From the NCBI GenBank assembly GCA_934045905.1, contig OW203764.1:29801629-29865628 (forward strand): a DNA stretch of 64,000 nt. Direction: 5' to 3'. Shown one piece after another: positions 33,863 through 45,665 of this stretch; position 1 is the first letter of the stretch; each line of letters begins with the position of its first letter. Below the pieces are notes generated by a model that did not search any database, had not been told where the DNA came from, and saw nothing but the letters and a program-made list of their open reading frames with translations. Both the position numbers and the translations under genes were made by a program. The DNA is from Leuctra nigra. Lineage: Eukaryota; Arthropoda; Insecta; Plecoptera; Leuctridae.

Positions 33863-36440
33863 GAGAGTATGAGAAAAATACAGTGAGAAATTGTTCTCAT
33901 TCACTCATTCACTCATTCTTGTCGGCGTCTACATCTTTTGTTGGACCTGATTTTGGCTTAGATTCTATTGGTTGATACCGATTTTGTCACTATTTGTTTT
34001 CTCATACTCACTCTCACTTTTTCCTGGCCTACTGTGCTAAAACAACGTGAGTCTCCACTCCAACACTGCCATTTTGTTTCGTACAATTTCGTGTCGTGTC
34101 GCGTGTCTCCAACCGCCAACATATCCCATGGAAACAGATAGTTCTACGTCAAAGAGGCCTTTTGTCGTTGAAGTACATGTCGGGAGAGTTTATGTTGTTC
34201 AGAATCCGTTTGAAAGATACACGTGGTCGTGTGGTCTGCATGTTTGATACCCCTGATCTGTGTAGAGTTCATCATGTCGACAGTGTTCTATATACCCCGC
34301 TTGCAGTGGCTGTTTTACGGCACGGAAGTACACTCAGCTCATCCGGAAGTAGGTGATCAACGGCAGCCATATTGAAAATATGATGATGCTAAAGCTCGTG
34401 TATTTTGAAGAAAGTTGAGTATAGTGTTTGTTAACTCTTCGCTGGGTGATTATTATTAAGCACTTAAACTATAAACTAACAGTATCTAAGTACTTACTAA
34501 TGACGATAATACTATACATACTATATAGATACCTACATACTATACTATACACAATTAATCCAGTAAATTCATGTACAAAATGTCACCAACTCCCATTTTT
34601 GAAAAAGTGTGTAAATTGTGTTATTACGCCACAATAAATCCACAATTATGAATCTATATTCTGACAAAAATGCTAACTTAGAGAGAGATAAAACTTTTAT
34701 GAATAATTATAAAACACTGTCATTATAAAATGATTGCCACTTGGACACAGTATAACAATAACATCAAATAAGAATAACAATTTAAAATTATGAACATGTA
34801 GTAAATATATTAAAAACCCACACATTCAACTTTAAGTTTTCACTAAAATTCAACCAAAAAGGAGCAAACATAGAGAACCATAACTTCATTTGAGTGATTT
34901 CATATCTTATGTGATTTCCTACTACGTGCGAGGTGAACATTTTATTAAGATACTGTGTGCGCAATTCATTATTATATTCATTGATCAGTACCAATGCCGG
35001 TACAAAGGAGACTCTTCGAGTACTTTGTATCTCAATTATCTCATAACTGGAAAATGTGTGTTAGTGACTTTTGCCAGTCAGCCCTCGATGTATTCTGACT
35101 TAGTAAATTGTCTCCAATGAAAACAATTGCTTTTGACTGTACTCGTCTTCATTCTCTGCATGCTTTTGCATGGTTATTGCCGTAGAATTATTCGTGTTTC
35201 ACGTTTTGATCAATGATCTATTGTAAAAAAAACTTATCTTACCCAATTGCTGGCAATTTCATCCCGCAATTAAATTGTTGAATAACAATTATTTTTTGAT
35301 AATGCAAGGTTATGAATTTATAACAAACGGGCTCTTTGACCGGAATACTATTATGCAATATTAGAGGTATTACGATAATCATTCCCATATGAAGTTACAT
35401 TGCTGTACCGGTAGATTTCTGATTAACACAAACCAAGCAAACATTATTTGACACGAAGCAGAATTAGGGTAAAAATTACTTGTAAAACTATTTTAAAACT
35501 ACTTGTACAACCACGATGTATTCATTATTTTAACAATTGAAATAAAGTGACTGTGTAGCTTACTTGCAATTATATCTCATTGACAATGTTTATATTATGT
35601 TCAAGAATGTAATAAAATAAAAAGAAAAGTATAAATGTAAATCCTATTACATTCATTATGTTTCATCAAAACAACAAACTAATTCTCCGCCAAAGATCTG
35701 AAGTTTCATGCACAATACTTGCCTCAAGTTTATCCAACGTCATTTACAAATTGGTGTCAAGTCGCCTTGAACGTGTAACACCGAACCCTACTCAAAAAAC
35801 CCACGTTCCATTTTCAACAAAATTAGATTCTTCATCTTAGAGAAACTGTGTATTCTCCTTGTCTTTCCGAACATCCACAGTCACACTCCCTAAAGACCAA
35901 CCACCGGAGTGCTTTCGAAAAGATAAAAGCATCTCTTGCGACTCTCGAAAAGAAAAATGATAACAATTTGCAAACTTAGGAAAGAAAACGCTTCGCCTAG
36001 TGCCAGTAATGTGTACTAACCTAATTAGGGTAAACAAGTCTAGTGTAAAAGTTGAGCAAGTAACCAGAGTGTGAGAGAGAGAGAGGTGTTCTGTTCTTGT
36101 CGACAACATTGAGTGCCCGACCTTGTCGACTCATTTCCCTCGCGAATACAACGAAGCTAGAAGATACGCTTTGACTTCGAATCTTGTCGTTGTCGAAACT
36201 TTGCACCTCATCGCGCTCGCGGGATTTGTAATCCGGTTAAAAAATATGACGCTCCAAATATTGTTTACTCAGTTTTAGTAATGATGCAGTGTCTATAGGA
36301 CGTAATTAACAAATTATAAATGATATGCTCTGCCTATCAAACGAGTTTTCAGCTGTACAACAATGACGTTTCATGCCTCATTTTAAGAGTCCTTATGTTA
36401 TTATTGTTTTAAAAAATAATATACATTAAAATATTATTAA
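33863..36440. other. 2.6 kb without supportable gene
   Basis: A GC-richer stretch at 34047-34370 is open in two frames on the plus strand (66 and 86 codons) and ends at a CGGCAGCCATATTG motif. It could be a promoter-proximal exon but has no recognisable domain. The rest is AT-rich. Confidence 0.3.
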
Positions 36441-36444
36441 CAAG

Positions 36445-36545
36445 GCTGTGGTGACCACTTGTTCCGATGAAAGTACAGGTGGCCCTGATAAGGGCCCTTC
36501 GCGACGTTTCGGAAGCTTTACTACTTCCATCTTCTGGCGGCTTTG
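36445..36545 (+). repeat. Retroelement-like terminal repeat
   Basis: CAAGGCTGTGGTGACC and TTGTTCCGATGAAAG match the repeat seen at 4763 and 43834. On the minus strand, CAGAAGATGG, AGCTTCC and GAAACGTCG occur in the order of the widespread CTGAAGATGG...CCGAAACG motif found near the ends of some retroelements. The GGCCCT(GATA)AGGGCC hairpin (36481-36496) lies between. Confidence 0.45.
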
Positions 36546-36614
36546 TACTTATAAAATAGCGAAAATAATAAAAAGTAAAATTGAATTTAATGCTTTAATT
36601 AGATGTAAGGCAGA

Positions 36615-37849
36615 TAGACCATGAGCCAGCCGTAGTGGACCCTCCCCCCCCCTGCTCCATAAGGTCTGAAAGTGGTTTTGGGTACCTCAAGGTACGCACA
36701 TTACACTTTCACTTGTTTGACATCTGCCCGGTGGTGGAACAACCCCCCAGGGGGGCGCAAAGGGTGACTTTTGGGGTATTTTGTCACACGTTTTATTTTT
36801 TTGTGGGCTAACGGGACATGATAATTACAATCAGTTTGCATATTTGAATGAAGGTTGACATAAGTAAATATATCCATATTTGTTTGTAAGGGCAATACCC
36901 TTAAATCAATATTTTGGATTTTTTGGAAGTTAGGGGGGAATTACTCAAAAATGTTTTTTTGGTAGTCAATCGATTCGTATTTAAAAGTTGTTCATGAATG
37001 TATTCCATCAATTTTGCAAAATGTTGTGTTTACAACCTGTTTTAACGGGATTACGTGTCTCTTATGGGCTTATAATGTTAAATATTTGATTTTTTTTTGG
37101 GTCAAAAGTAAAATTTTATAATTTTTTTTTCAATATTATTAATTGGTATAGCATACGTTAATATATTTACATATTTTTGTTAATGCAAACCCACTATTTT
37201 TAAAACGTTTACAAAATTTTAGAAAATTACCATTAAAAAAGTTAATATTGTCAAAATTTTATAAATAATGGTTTCACTTCAACAAAAATATATAAATATA
37301 TTGACTTATGTCATACCAATTAATAATGTTGAAAAACATTTGATAAAATTTTAACTTTTGACCCCCAAAAAAATCAAATATTTAACATTATAAACCCATA
37401 AGAGACTCTTAATCCCGTTAAAACAGGTTGTAAACACAAAATTTTGCAAAATTGATGGAATACATTCATGAACAACTTTTAAATACGAATCGATTGACTA
37501 CCAAAAAAACATTTTTGGGTAATTCCCCCCCGACTTCCAAAAAATCCAAAATTTTGATTTAAGGGTATTGCCCTTACAAACAAATATGGATATAATTACT
37601 TATGTCAACCTTCATTCAAATATGCAAACTGATTGTAATTATCATGTCCCGTTAGCCCACAAAAAAATAATACGTGTGACAAAATACCCCAAAAATCACC
37701 CTTTGCGCCCCCCTGGGGGGTTGTTCCACCACCGGGCAGATGTCAAACAAGTGAAAGTGTAATGTGCGTACCTTGAGGTACCCAAAACCACTTTCAGACC
37801 TTATGGAGCAGGGGGGGGGGAGGGTCCACTACGGCTGGCTCATGGTCTA
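36615..37849. mobile_element. Giant palindromic element, 1235 bp, about 595-bp arms
   Basis: Left end TAGACCATGAGCCAGCCG is mirrored by CGGCTGGCTCATGGTCTA. The arms can be followed inward to about 37209 and 37260, leaving a loop of only about 50 bases. Arm identity is very high at the outside and lower near the centre. Mirrored 64-codon frames in both arms (36701-36895 minus and 37568-37762 plus) are by-products of the palindrome. The outer TA could be the target duplication. Confidence 0.92.
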
Positions 37850-38225
37850 AGAGTAATTTAAAATAGATTCTACAATTTGATAAGACAAATTTTAAATTGA
37901 AAACTGTAGAGATGAGCAAATTTTGATGAAATAAGTTCTAATTATTGTAAGTGGTCAGCTTACGGATAATTTTCTTTAAATATTACATGGTGACAGATGT
38001 GGGATTGTTGAAGCCAATCACAAGACAGCATTATAATATGAGTAAATAAGGCAGATAGTATCCAGATTCCTTGAAAATATAATTAATTTCTCTTCATAAT
38101 ATTTAAATGCAATTATTCAGGTAACAAACGATCGAAATTCAATAAACTAGGGATATTATATTTTCTGTTAAATGTGGGTTGTATAAGTAATCCGCCTACT
38201 TGGACTACTTTTATTTCTTTATAAT
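37850..38225. other. Spacer between palindrome and LTR element
   Basis: AT-rich and featureless to my reading. Confidence 0.35.
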
Positions 38226-38229
38226 GTAT
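38226..38229. other. 4-bp target duplication GTAT (left)
   Basis: Matches GTAT at 41429-41432, directly after the second LTR. Confidence 0.75.
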
Positions 38230-39247
38230 TGTAACGGTTTGAATTCGGCGCTGGCGCCAACGTCAAGTCGTTACCATTAGCCGGCATTTGTACCCATATT
38301 TGGAGGGTCGCCTAGAGCAGAAAAGATGTCATGCGCAATGGTCAATGATAGTCGAGTTCGCGGATCGGCGACCTGAGCTCTTTCTCTTTCTCTGGCTGAC
38401 CGTCGTCGACTTCACATCGCCGCGTGAGTAGTGTTTAAATGTAGATTGTAACCACGCTAAGTTGTAGCGGATATAACGTAGTGCGACTGGTCGTCCAGCC
38501 CCTACTTGCAGGTTCAATCTTGAGCTTTGTTAACAGAATCATTATTGTGCCCCTGTGGCCTACTTGAAATAGAGTAGTTAATGTATTTTGTCGTTGCGTA
38601 GTTTTTGTATTGCAATCAAGTGTGGCCACACTTGGATTGTCTCCGCGGAGAGTCAGGCAGTCAGGGAAAGGGCACCCTTTTCGGATCATCAAACCTATCT
38701 AAATTCAACATTGTATTAAGTAAGTCCAGTAATCTTAGAACGTCGTCTGTACGAGTTCTATTTAAGTAAATGTCCGAAGTAATTCGGCGAGCATCTTATC
38801 ACGGAGGAGTGTAAGTAAAGAGTTTATTATATTTATCATTGTATTGTATCAGTCTTATTTGCTATTCATTCAATTGCATGTGTTGTGTTGCCTCCAGGCA
38901 CACAGCTGATGAGGTTACGACCTGTGTTGTACACAGAGTCCATTTACGCGAGGAGGTCAAACCCCCTGTAATCTGTTATCTCATTCTGATCATTTGTATG
39001 TTGTGTTTATTTGACTGTTCATTTATTCCTCACTTGAGGTTATGTAATAAAACCATAATTAATGTCAACTGGACATCACAGCCTTATGTCTTGATAGTCT
39101 AGCACCTAGTTCTGATCCTATTGCTCTCGCTCATGTTGTGTCTCTCTCTTTGTCAACTACCACGAGATCACCCGCCCACACCCATCTCCAGCTGTTGCTA
39201 GCCCGGCACTGGTTATTTCTGCCCGAGGCGACGACGCCGGCGTGGCA
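38230..39247 (+). repeat. 5' LTR of gypsy-like retrotransposon, 1018 bp
   Basis: Starts TGTAACGGTTTGAATTCGG and ends GACGCCGGCGTGGCA (TG...CA). It is identical in length to 40411-41428. The only difference I could find is T38967 against G41148. An ATAAA-rich segment near 39047 may serve the polyadenylation signal. All frames inside are shadows, duplicated exactly in the other LTR. Confidence 0.95.
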
Positions 39248-39250
39248 TTT

Positions 39251-39268
39251 TGGCGCCCAACGTGGGGC
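39251..39268 (+). other. Primer-binding site, tRNA-Lys type
   Basis: TGGCGCCCAACGTGGGGC begins three bases after the 5' LTR. It is the complement of the 3' end of eukaryotic tRNA-Lys(CUU), including CCA. A degenerate echo of this region (GCATTTTGGTGCTCAAAT) lies at about 39308-39325. Confidence 0.85.
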
Positions 39269-39481
39269 CTGGTGATCAAGACGCGACGTGTGGAGCCCGA
39301 ACGTTGGCATTTTGGTGCTCAAATCCAAAATCGACGTGGGACAACAACGACCTTCAGACGCTTGTGCTTGCTGTAATTACCTCGAGATACGTTTGACCTT
39401 CGAGTTACGTGAACACGCCGTGAATACTGGTGAGCTGTATCGTTCAGTCATTATTTATCCCTGTTACGTAATCTATTCATC

Positions 39482-39610
39482 ATGAACGAAGCCGAGTCGT
39501 TAGAAGAAATTCATGCTTTAAGCGAGCGCCTGCAAACTGTAGTGACCTTGATCGACAACTTTGATGGTGACGGACACATTTTTGGAAATACAGCCTACTA
39601 TTTCCTGTGA
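39482..39610 (+). pseudogene. gag start of the LTR element, truncated after 42 codons
   Basis: An ATG in normal position, about 235 bases after the LTR, opens a frame starting MNEAESLEEIHALSERL. This charged, helical N-terminus is plausible for Gag. The frame ends at TGA 39608-39610 where sequence from the pol end is joined. Nearly all of gag, protease, reverse transcriptase and RNase H is missing. Confidence 0.6.
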
Positions 39611-40346
39611 GATCCGCGAAGTCGAAACTCGTGGCGCAGAAGATAGAAGACGAGGTATTCTTAGTGTACGACACTGCAGAGATCTTAGTTTGTGACCATG
39701 GTCCTGAGTTCATAGGAGCTCCTTGGAAGAAGATGGCTCAAGAGTCCAGACTACCATAGTACTCTTCACTACAACGCCAAACGTCATCCACAAGCGAACC
39801 CGACGGAACGCGCTAATTGTACTGTTCTAGGTATGCTGAGATCATACATCACCGACAATCATATGCTATGGGACAAGAATGTGCCGAAAATAGGTTGTGC
39901 CCTACGTACAGCAGTGAACGAAGTAACTGGCTAGACACATGCATACGTTAACTTTGGGTCGTGAAATAATTCTGTGTGGTATAGACCACCGACGCTATCG
40001 ATATGGCGATTATTATTGTCGCGGACAATGTTGACAAGATGCAAGGACTAAAATCTATTTTTACAGATATTCGCGCTCGTTTGAAACGCGCCCTCAGCAA
40101 AACGCCGTGAGATACAACCTCCGACGACGCCCGCTGGAATTCCATGTTGGCGACCGAGTCTTGAAGAGAGACTTCCACTTGTCCAACGCTGCCGACAACT
40201 ATGCAGCCAAGCTAGCGCCTCGATACGAAGGACCGTTCGAGATCAGCAAGAAAACGTCACCGCTGATCTACCGTCTCAAGGACCTCGATGGACGCGACAT
40301 CGGAACCTGGCACATCAAGGATTTGCGTAGTTATTATGATAGTTAG
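39611..40346 (+). pseudogene. Integrase remnant of the LTR element
   Basis: Segments resembling a Ty3/gypsy integrase core can be read with frame changes: a D.GPEF.-like motif near 39695, HPQANPTERAN near 39785, and LRTAVNEVTG with several stops near 39905-39990. A cleaner stretch (40089-40346) carries RRPLEFHVGDRVLKR, then GPFEI and LIYRLKDLDGRD, as in the C-terminal GPY/F region of gypsy integrases. Internal stops, frameshifts and the missing upstream domains make it non-functional. Confidence 0.8.
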
Positions 40347-40410
40347 CTTGTAAGCAGAACTCGAAGAAAAAGAAAATTGTATTTTCTTTTTGTTGGGGTT
40401 AACGGGGAAT

Positions 40411-41428
40411 TGTAACGGTTTGAATTCGGCGCTGGCGCCAACGTCAAGTCGTTACCATTAGCCGGCATTTGTACCCATATTTGGAGGGTCGCCTAGAGCA
40501 GAAAAGATGTCATGCGCAATGGTCAATGATAGTCGAGTTCGCGGATCGGCGACCTGAGCTCTTTCTCTTTCTCTGGCTGACCGTCGTCGACTTCACATCG
40601 CCGCGTGAGTAGTGTTTAAATGTAGATTGTAACCACGCTAAGTTGTAGCGGATATAACGTAGTGCGACTGGTCGTCCAGCCCCTACTTGCAGGTTCAATC
40701 TTGAGCTTTGTTAACAGAATCATTATTGTGCCCCTGTGGCCTACTTGAAATAGAGTAGTTAATGTATTTTGTCGTTGCGTAGTTTTTGTATTGCAATCAA
40801 GTGTGGCCACACTTGGATTGTCTCCGCGGAGAGTCAGGCAGTCAGGGAAAGGGCACCCTTTTCGGATCATCAAACCTATCTAAATTCAACATTGTATTAA
40901 GTAAGTCCAGTAATCTTAGAACGTCGTCTGTACGAGTTCTATTTAAGTAAATGTCCGAAGTAATTCGGCGAGCATCTTATCACGGAGGAGTGTAAGTAAA
41001 GAGTTTATTATATTTATCATTGTATTGTATCAGTCTTATTTGCTATTCATTCAATTGCATGTGTTGTGTTGCCTCCAGGCACACAGCTGATGAGGTTACG
41101 ACCTGTGTTGTACACAGAGTCCATTTACGCGAGGAGGTCAAACCCCCGGTAATCTGTTATCTCATTCTGATCATTTGTATGTTGTGTTTATTTGACTGTT
41201 CATTTATTCCTCACTTGAGGTTATGTAATAAAACCATAATTAATGTCAACTGGACATCACAGCCTTATGTCTTGATAGTCTAGCACCTAGTTCTGATCCT
41301 ATTGCTCTCGCTCATGTTGTGTCTCTCTCTTTGTCAACTACCACGAGATCACCCGCCCACACCCATCTCCAGCTGTTGCTAGCCCGGCACTGGTTATTTC
41401 TGCCCGAGGCGACGACGCCGGCGTGGCA
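40411..41428 (+). repeat. 3' LTR of gypsy-like retrotransposon, 1018 bp
   Basis: Copy of 38230-39247. It is preceded by a purine-rich GGGGTTAACGGGGAAT, a plausible polypurine tract, and followed by the GTAT target duplication at 41429-41432. Confidence 0.95.
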
Positions 41429-41515
41429 GTATTTAACTTAGCCCTGTTCTTCAACTACTAAGCCTGTATTCAACTACTGTATTCAACTAAGCCTTTCCGC
41501 TTGTAAGAGTAACAC

Positions 41516-41706
41516 CAATAAATAAATAAATAAATAAATAAACTACGAAGAATTGGGAAATATGTAAAAGGTGGGAAGGAGGCGATCGGGACCTATTAAT
41601 AGAGAACCTTCCCATCATTTGCCTCTTGATAATGACGATAAAGAGGCGAGATGAATCAAACCCGGGCATCCGGAGACCAAGTCCACCTGAGCCAACTTGC
41701 TTCGCT
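41516..41706 (-). mobile_element. SINE, diverged inverted copy with (AATA)n tail
   Basis: On the minus strand it has GTTGGCTCAGGTGG (A-box-like), CCCGGGTTTGATTC (B-box-like), GAGGCAAATGATGGGAAGG, TATTAATAGG and CGCCTCCTTCCCACC, the same order as the SINE at 10692. It ends in TTTATTTATT. Confidence 0.75.
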
Positions 41707-43600
41707 CCCGACTACGTTCTTATGATCACTTTTGTGTACTTACGTGTAGCATCACCTCAAGTAGTAAGAGAGAGTATTTTGAACTTTGGAGGTAAGAAAC
41801 TTCATGACAGCTAGAGTACATTTATAAGTAGTTATAAACTTGAAGTATACGTGAGAAAACACCAGGATTCCTCTTCACTGGAATAATACATTATTTATGT
41901 CATCACAATTTTAATTTTAAATTGCTTCGTGAAAAGGATTGTGCAAATGAACTAGATAACTGTAATAATGGAAGTACATTTTTGGAAAAAAAATCAGATA
42001 CTTACATTTCAGTTGTCTTAATTTAAGTTGCAAAACGAGATACGTGTTTTTCTGAGGATTCATTAATGACTTTTCCAACTTTGCAGACTCCAGCAGGTTT
42101 TAAAAAACGTTTCCAAAGAGAGGCTATTAAATATGCACTTTGAAGAGTGCACAATTCACGAAGCGAATAGTGTTTTTATGTGTTCAAATGACGTCAATAA
42201 AGATTGAACACTACTACTTGGCTTGTAAATTAGTTGTTAACAGAAAGAGAATCACCAAAGAGAATAGTTTTTCTTTGGAAAGTCGCCAATCTGGAAAATA
42301 ATGTTCATAGAAACTTGTAAATCGATGTCATTTCTATCATCTTCTCATAATGATTTCTGGGTCAGTTATTTCCTCTCGATTCCAACTCAATGCTCCGATT
42401 GTCGTCTCGAAACGAAACTTTAGAAATTGACACACCGAGTTATCAAAGTTATACGAGTAAATATTTGTTCCAGAACCTAATGACGTCGAAGTTTTGGAAG
42501 GAAGTGTCTAGAAGGAGATGGCTCTCCTAGCGGTGGCAACTGGAAGTCTCGGCCGATCCAATTTGACGTCGCAACGGGGCGCCCGCACGAACTGTGCGCC
42601 GCGCTAGAAACCCGGGGAAAGACGGGGGGGGAACTAAGCAAACACAATTTGCACGTTACTAGAGGAAAGCTGCTTACTAGGAAGACGAAGACGGAGAAGA
42701 CCGCATTGCCTTCTGGGTACGACTTTTACTCATGTGTATGTATTGTACAAGGCAGTCAAATGTCATGGGAATATGATATTGAATATTTATCAGGCATAAC
42801 AAATGGAGGGAAAAGGAAGGTAACACAAAGGCAATATTCGGAATGCGTGAAACAAAAGGCGTGAATCGATGCAGCCAAGATCTATGTATTTTTTCTCTCA
42901 TGCTGTTTCTCTGCTTTTTTGTGGTACTTCTTCTTTGTTCGAGGATTGTTTCGCTCTTGGCGAATTATTTTCGTGTCACATTTACATAAAAGTATTGAGA
43001 ATTAAAATGCCTGAATCAAAGAGGCTGCTTTGCTTTCTTTAGAAACTTTACGCGCTTTTTTCAATCAAACTCAAATGTAGCAGAAATGGTTTAAATAATG
43101 AGACCGTAACTTTTTTATTGTGCGCTATCTAGCTTCATTTCGTTGGCTGTTATTCAGAAAAAATAATATCCAGGGCAGACTTCTTTATTGCTTCATTTCA
43201 CACCGCGTTGGGTCTGATATCAAATGATTTATTCGTTGAAATACTTTCCAATGGCGACCTCGTCTATACATGTAAATTATGTTAAATAGCTGATAATGCA
43301 TGGGCGTGGGAAGTAACTGCACCGGTAGAATTGGGTTATTTTATGATAATTCCATTTTAACTCTAAACTCCGTCTCTACATTTGCACCAATCATTGATGC
43401 ACAAGCACAAGAAATCACGATGAATACATTTGACATTATGATTCAAAATAAGTTATTGAAAATGCGAAAATGTTATTAAATGGAAATGTGTAGAACTTAT
43501 ATTATCGCTTTGGAGCTAGGAATGCAAACATGTGGCTGAAGGTTTTAGGGGAGAGTCACCTCCATTGAACAGCCCCTGAAATGAACTTTCTTGTTTGTAA
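41707..43600. other. 1.9 kb, CpG-rich patch at 42480-42640, no gene model
   Basis: The patch contains TAATGACGTCGAAG, CTCCTAGCGGTGGCAACTGG, GACGTCGCAACGGGGCGCC and GTGCGCCGCGCTAG. It stands out from the AT-rich surroundings and could be a promoter or first exon. Flanking frames have no ATG in good context and no recognisable domain. Confidence 0.35.
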
Positions 43601-43617
43601 TACAAGTAGCACGTCCT

Positions 43618-43870
43618 GATAAGCTCTGCTGTTGGCCCTGAAAAGGGCTGTCTTTCTATTGTTTGTGTATAAAATATCATATCAATCAAATGATCGGTGT
43701 GATAAGAGTAGTGCCTATCGATAACAAATTCAAAGAATTACTGTGCTGTAACTTGTAAGAACCAAAGTTTCAGATCAGATATTTTATTTCCTTCATAACA
43801 ATATATAGTTTTTTCACATACATAAGTGCATTTTCATCGGAACAAACCGTCACCACTGCATTGCTAACGC
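43618..43870 (-). repeat. Dispersed repeat sharing ends with 4763 and 36445
   Basis: TTTTCATCGGAACAAACC and GTCACCACTGCATTGCTAAC (43834-43868) are the reverse complement of the repeat end at 4763 and 36445. The GGCCCTGAAAAGGGC hairpin at 43634-43648 parallels the one at 36481. Confidence 0.5.
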
Positions 43871-45417
43871 TCTTTAATTACATGTATTTAAAATATGCTC
43901 ATTTAACTGGTAAGTGCCAATAATTGTGAAAAATTAAAATTACTATCCACATCTAAATATGTTTTTTAAGAACCAGATGGGAGTTTGATGAGATTGTTCA
44001 GTAGATATTGAAAAAGCAGGACTCCATACAATGTGCACTTATTCATTGGCCCGTAACTTATAATAATATAATCTTTACATTTCATATGTCTCTGCATTCC
44101 CGTTATGCCACGAAGGAGCTTATTCCAAAATAGTCGATATTATTACTTCTCAGTAATCATCTGCCACTAAAGCATAAGTTCCAATTGTCAATTGTCAATA
44201 TTTTAATCTTTGAGATAAAAATATTTCTATTGACCCAAGCATATCAAGCGTCGTGATGGGTTCTGTCTGTCGGAAAGAATGTTTGTCAATCCTAGTGGAA
44301 TCCGAGCTTCATTCCGTCCTAATTGCAGCTGAACTTTTGAATAGATAAATTTAATTAAAATATTCGCTAATGTCACCGGTTCTTGGTTTAAAGTCTAAAT
44401 TCAGTTATTATTATAAACGTATCATCAATGTTTACTTGGTGCATTTTTTCAAGATGCCTTCGACATCTAAACTATGATATGAGAAGTTCCACTTTATTTG
44501 TCTAAACATAAACCAACTTTTCCTAAAGTGAGTGAATCTATCAGCACCATATCTACGCCAAAAACAATTCTTACGCCAAATAAACTCGGAATTCGCGAAC
44601 AATGGCTCTGTCTTCCACGTGATAATTTACGTAAATGATTTTAGCTCACTTAAAGTAATACCCACTGAAGATAATTTTCGAACTTGAGAATATTTAATAA
44701 AACAGTTCCTCGTAAAGCCGCATTCAATTCAGCTGGGTAATTCTGTGAAATTCGGACCGACAGACATACTGGAAGTTACATCTTTAAAACTCAATGCCAT
44801 GCATTGAGTTGTTTATTCAATCTTGAGGTTGTATTTCGTCATTCTTTCGTCATCCGGGTTTTCGACTTCCAGTGAAAAATTCAATGTCACAGGCTCTTTA
44901 GTCCCTATGTACTTATCTCATTCAAGAAACCTCAATTTTCGAGTTTTCTTGGTTCAGTTTGATACTTCCTTCCCTAATAAAGTCTCTAACCAAAAGACAA
45001 AAAAAAGCGCGACCGAATCTCTCAATCGATAGTCGTGATCGAGTTCGATTCCATAAAATAGATGACGTCATAAAGAGAAGTGAAGACGCTCGTGGGACAT
45101 CGCCGAACGGTTTGTGATCACAAAAGTGGAGAGGCTTGACAGAAAAAAAGAATAAAACTGAAAATGGCCTCCACGGCAAATTGTCTTGCGTGCAATTTAT
45201 TGCCAGCACTCGCCGGATGCTTGCCTCGATGCTTTGGAAATGTTTCCACCAGAATGTAACAAGGATCTTCTTTAGAGAACTGTTGCGCTTTGACCAAACT
45301 GTCTTGTCATCTTTTTATTTTGTGGTTCGAGTAGATCTATTAACATTCTCATTTGCCATCGAATGTTACATAATGTTTTGTGCTCAGGGCATGATTTATA
45401 TTCATGAGGATAATTCT
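43871..45417. other. About 1.5 kb without supportable gene
   Basis: AT-rich. Frames at 44823-45032 and 45136-45468 lack ATG starts (both open with TTG) and show no domain. Confidence 0.35.
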
Positions 45418-45665
45418 GTACCTCAGAGGCAGAAAGTCGGAAGTCCATTTCAGTGGTTCTGGAAGTGAGCTCAAAATCTTTTAATTCTGCCTTCATCCAA
45501 ACATATTTGTAATATTGACAAGAGTCATTGTGTAAGAGAATACTTAAATATAACTGTATTTTTTGACATCATTCAAATGATATGTGATAGGTTTGATTAC
45601 ATCACTCCAAAAGTGTGCAACGCAAAATCGAGAAAATGTACTTCCGGTCTTCTACCTTTGAGGCA
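45418..45665 (+). mobile_element. Family E MITE, copy 1
   Basis: Inverted ends GTACCTCAGAGGCAGAAAGT (left) and ACTTCCGGTCTTCTACCTTT with GAGG (right). The interior (CAAGAGTCATTGTGTAAGAG, AATATAACTGTA) aligns with the reverse complement of 49223-49409. Confidence 0.75.

Noticed and set aside
36481..36496. Histone-mRNA-like stem-loop on the minus strand (also 43634-43648)
   Set aside because: The hairpin and trailing ACC resemble the histone 3' end, but no histone coding sequence lies upstream at either site and both hairpins belong to a dispersed repeat.
36701..37762. Two near-identical 64-residue frames as a gene pair
   Set aside because: They are mirror images within the arms of the 1.2-kb palindrome.
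38329..41283. Duplicated 60-87-codon frames as paralogous genes
   Set aside because: They lie inside the two LTRs and are identical because the LTRs are.
45136..45468. 110-codon plus-strand frame
   Set aside because: It opens with TTG, has no domain, and its end is family E terminal sequence.
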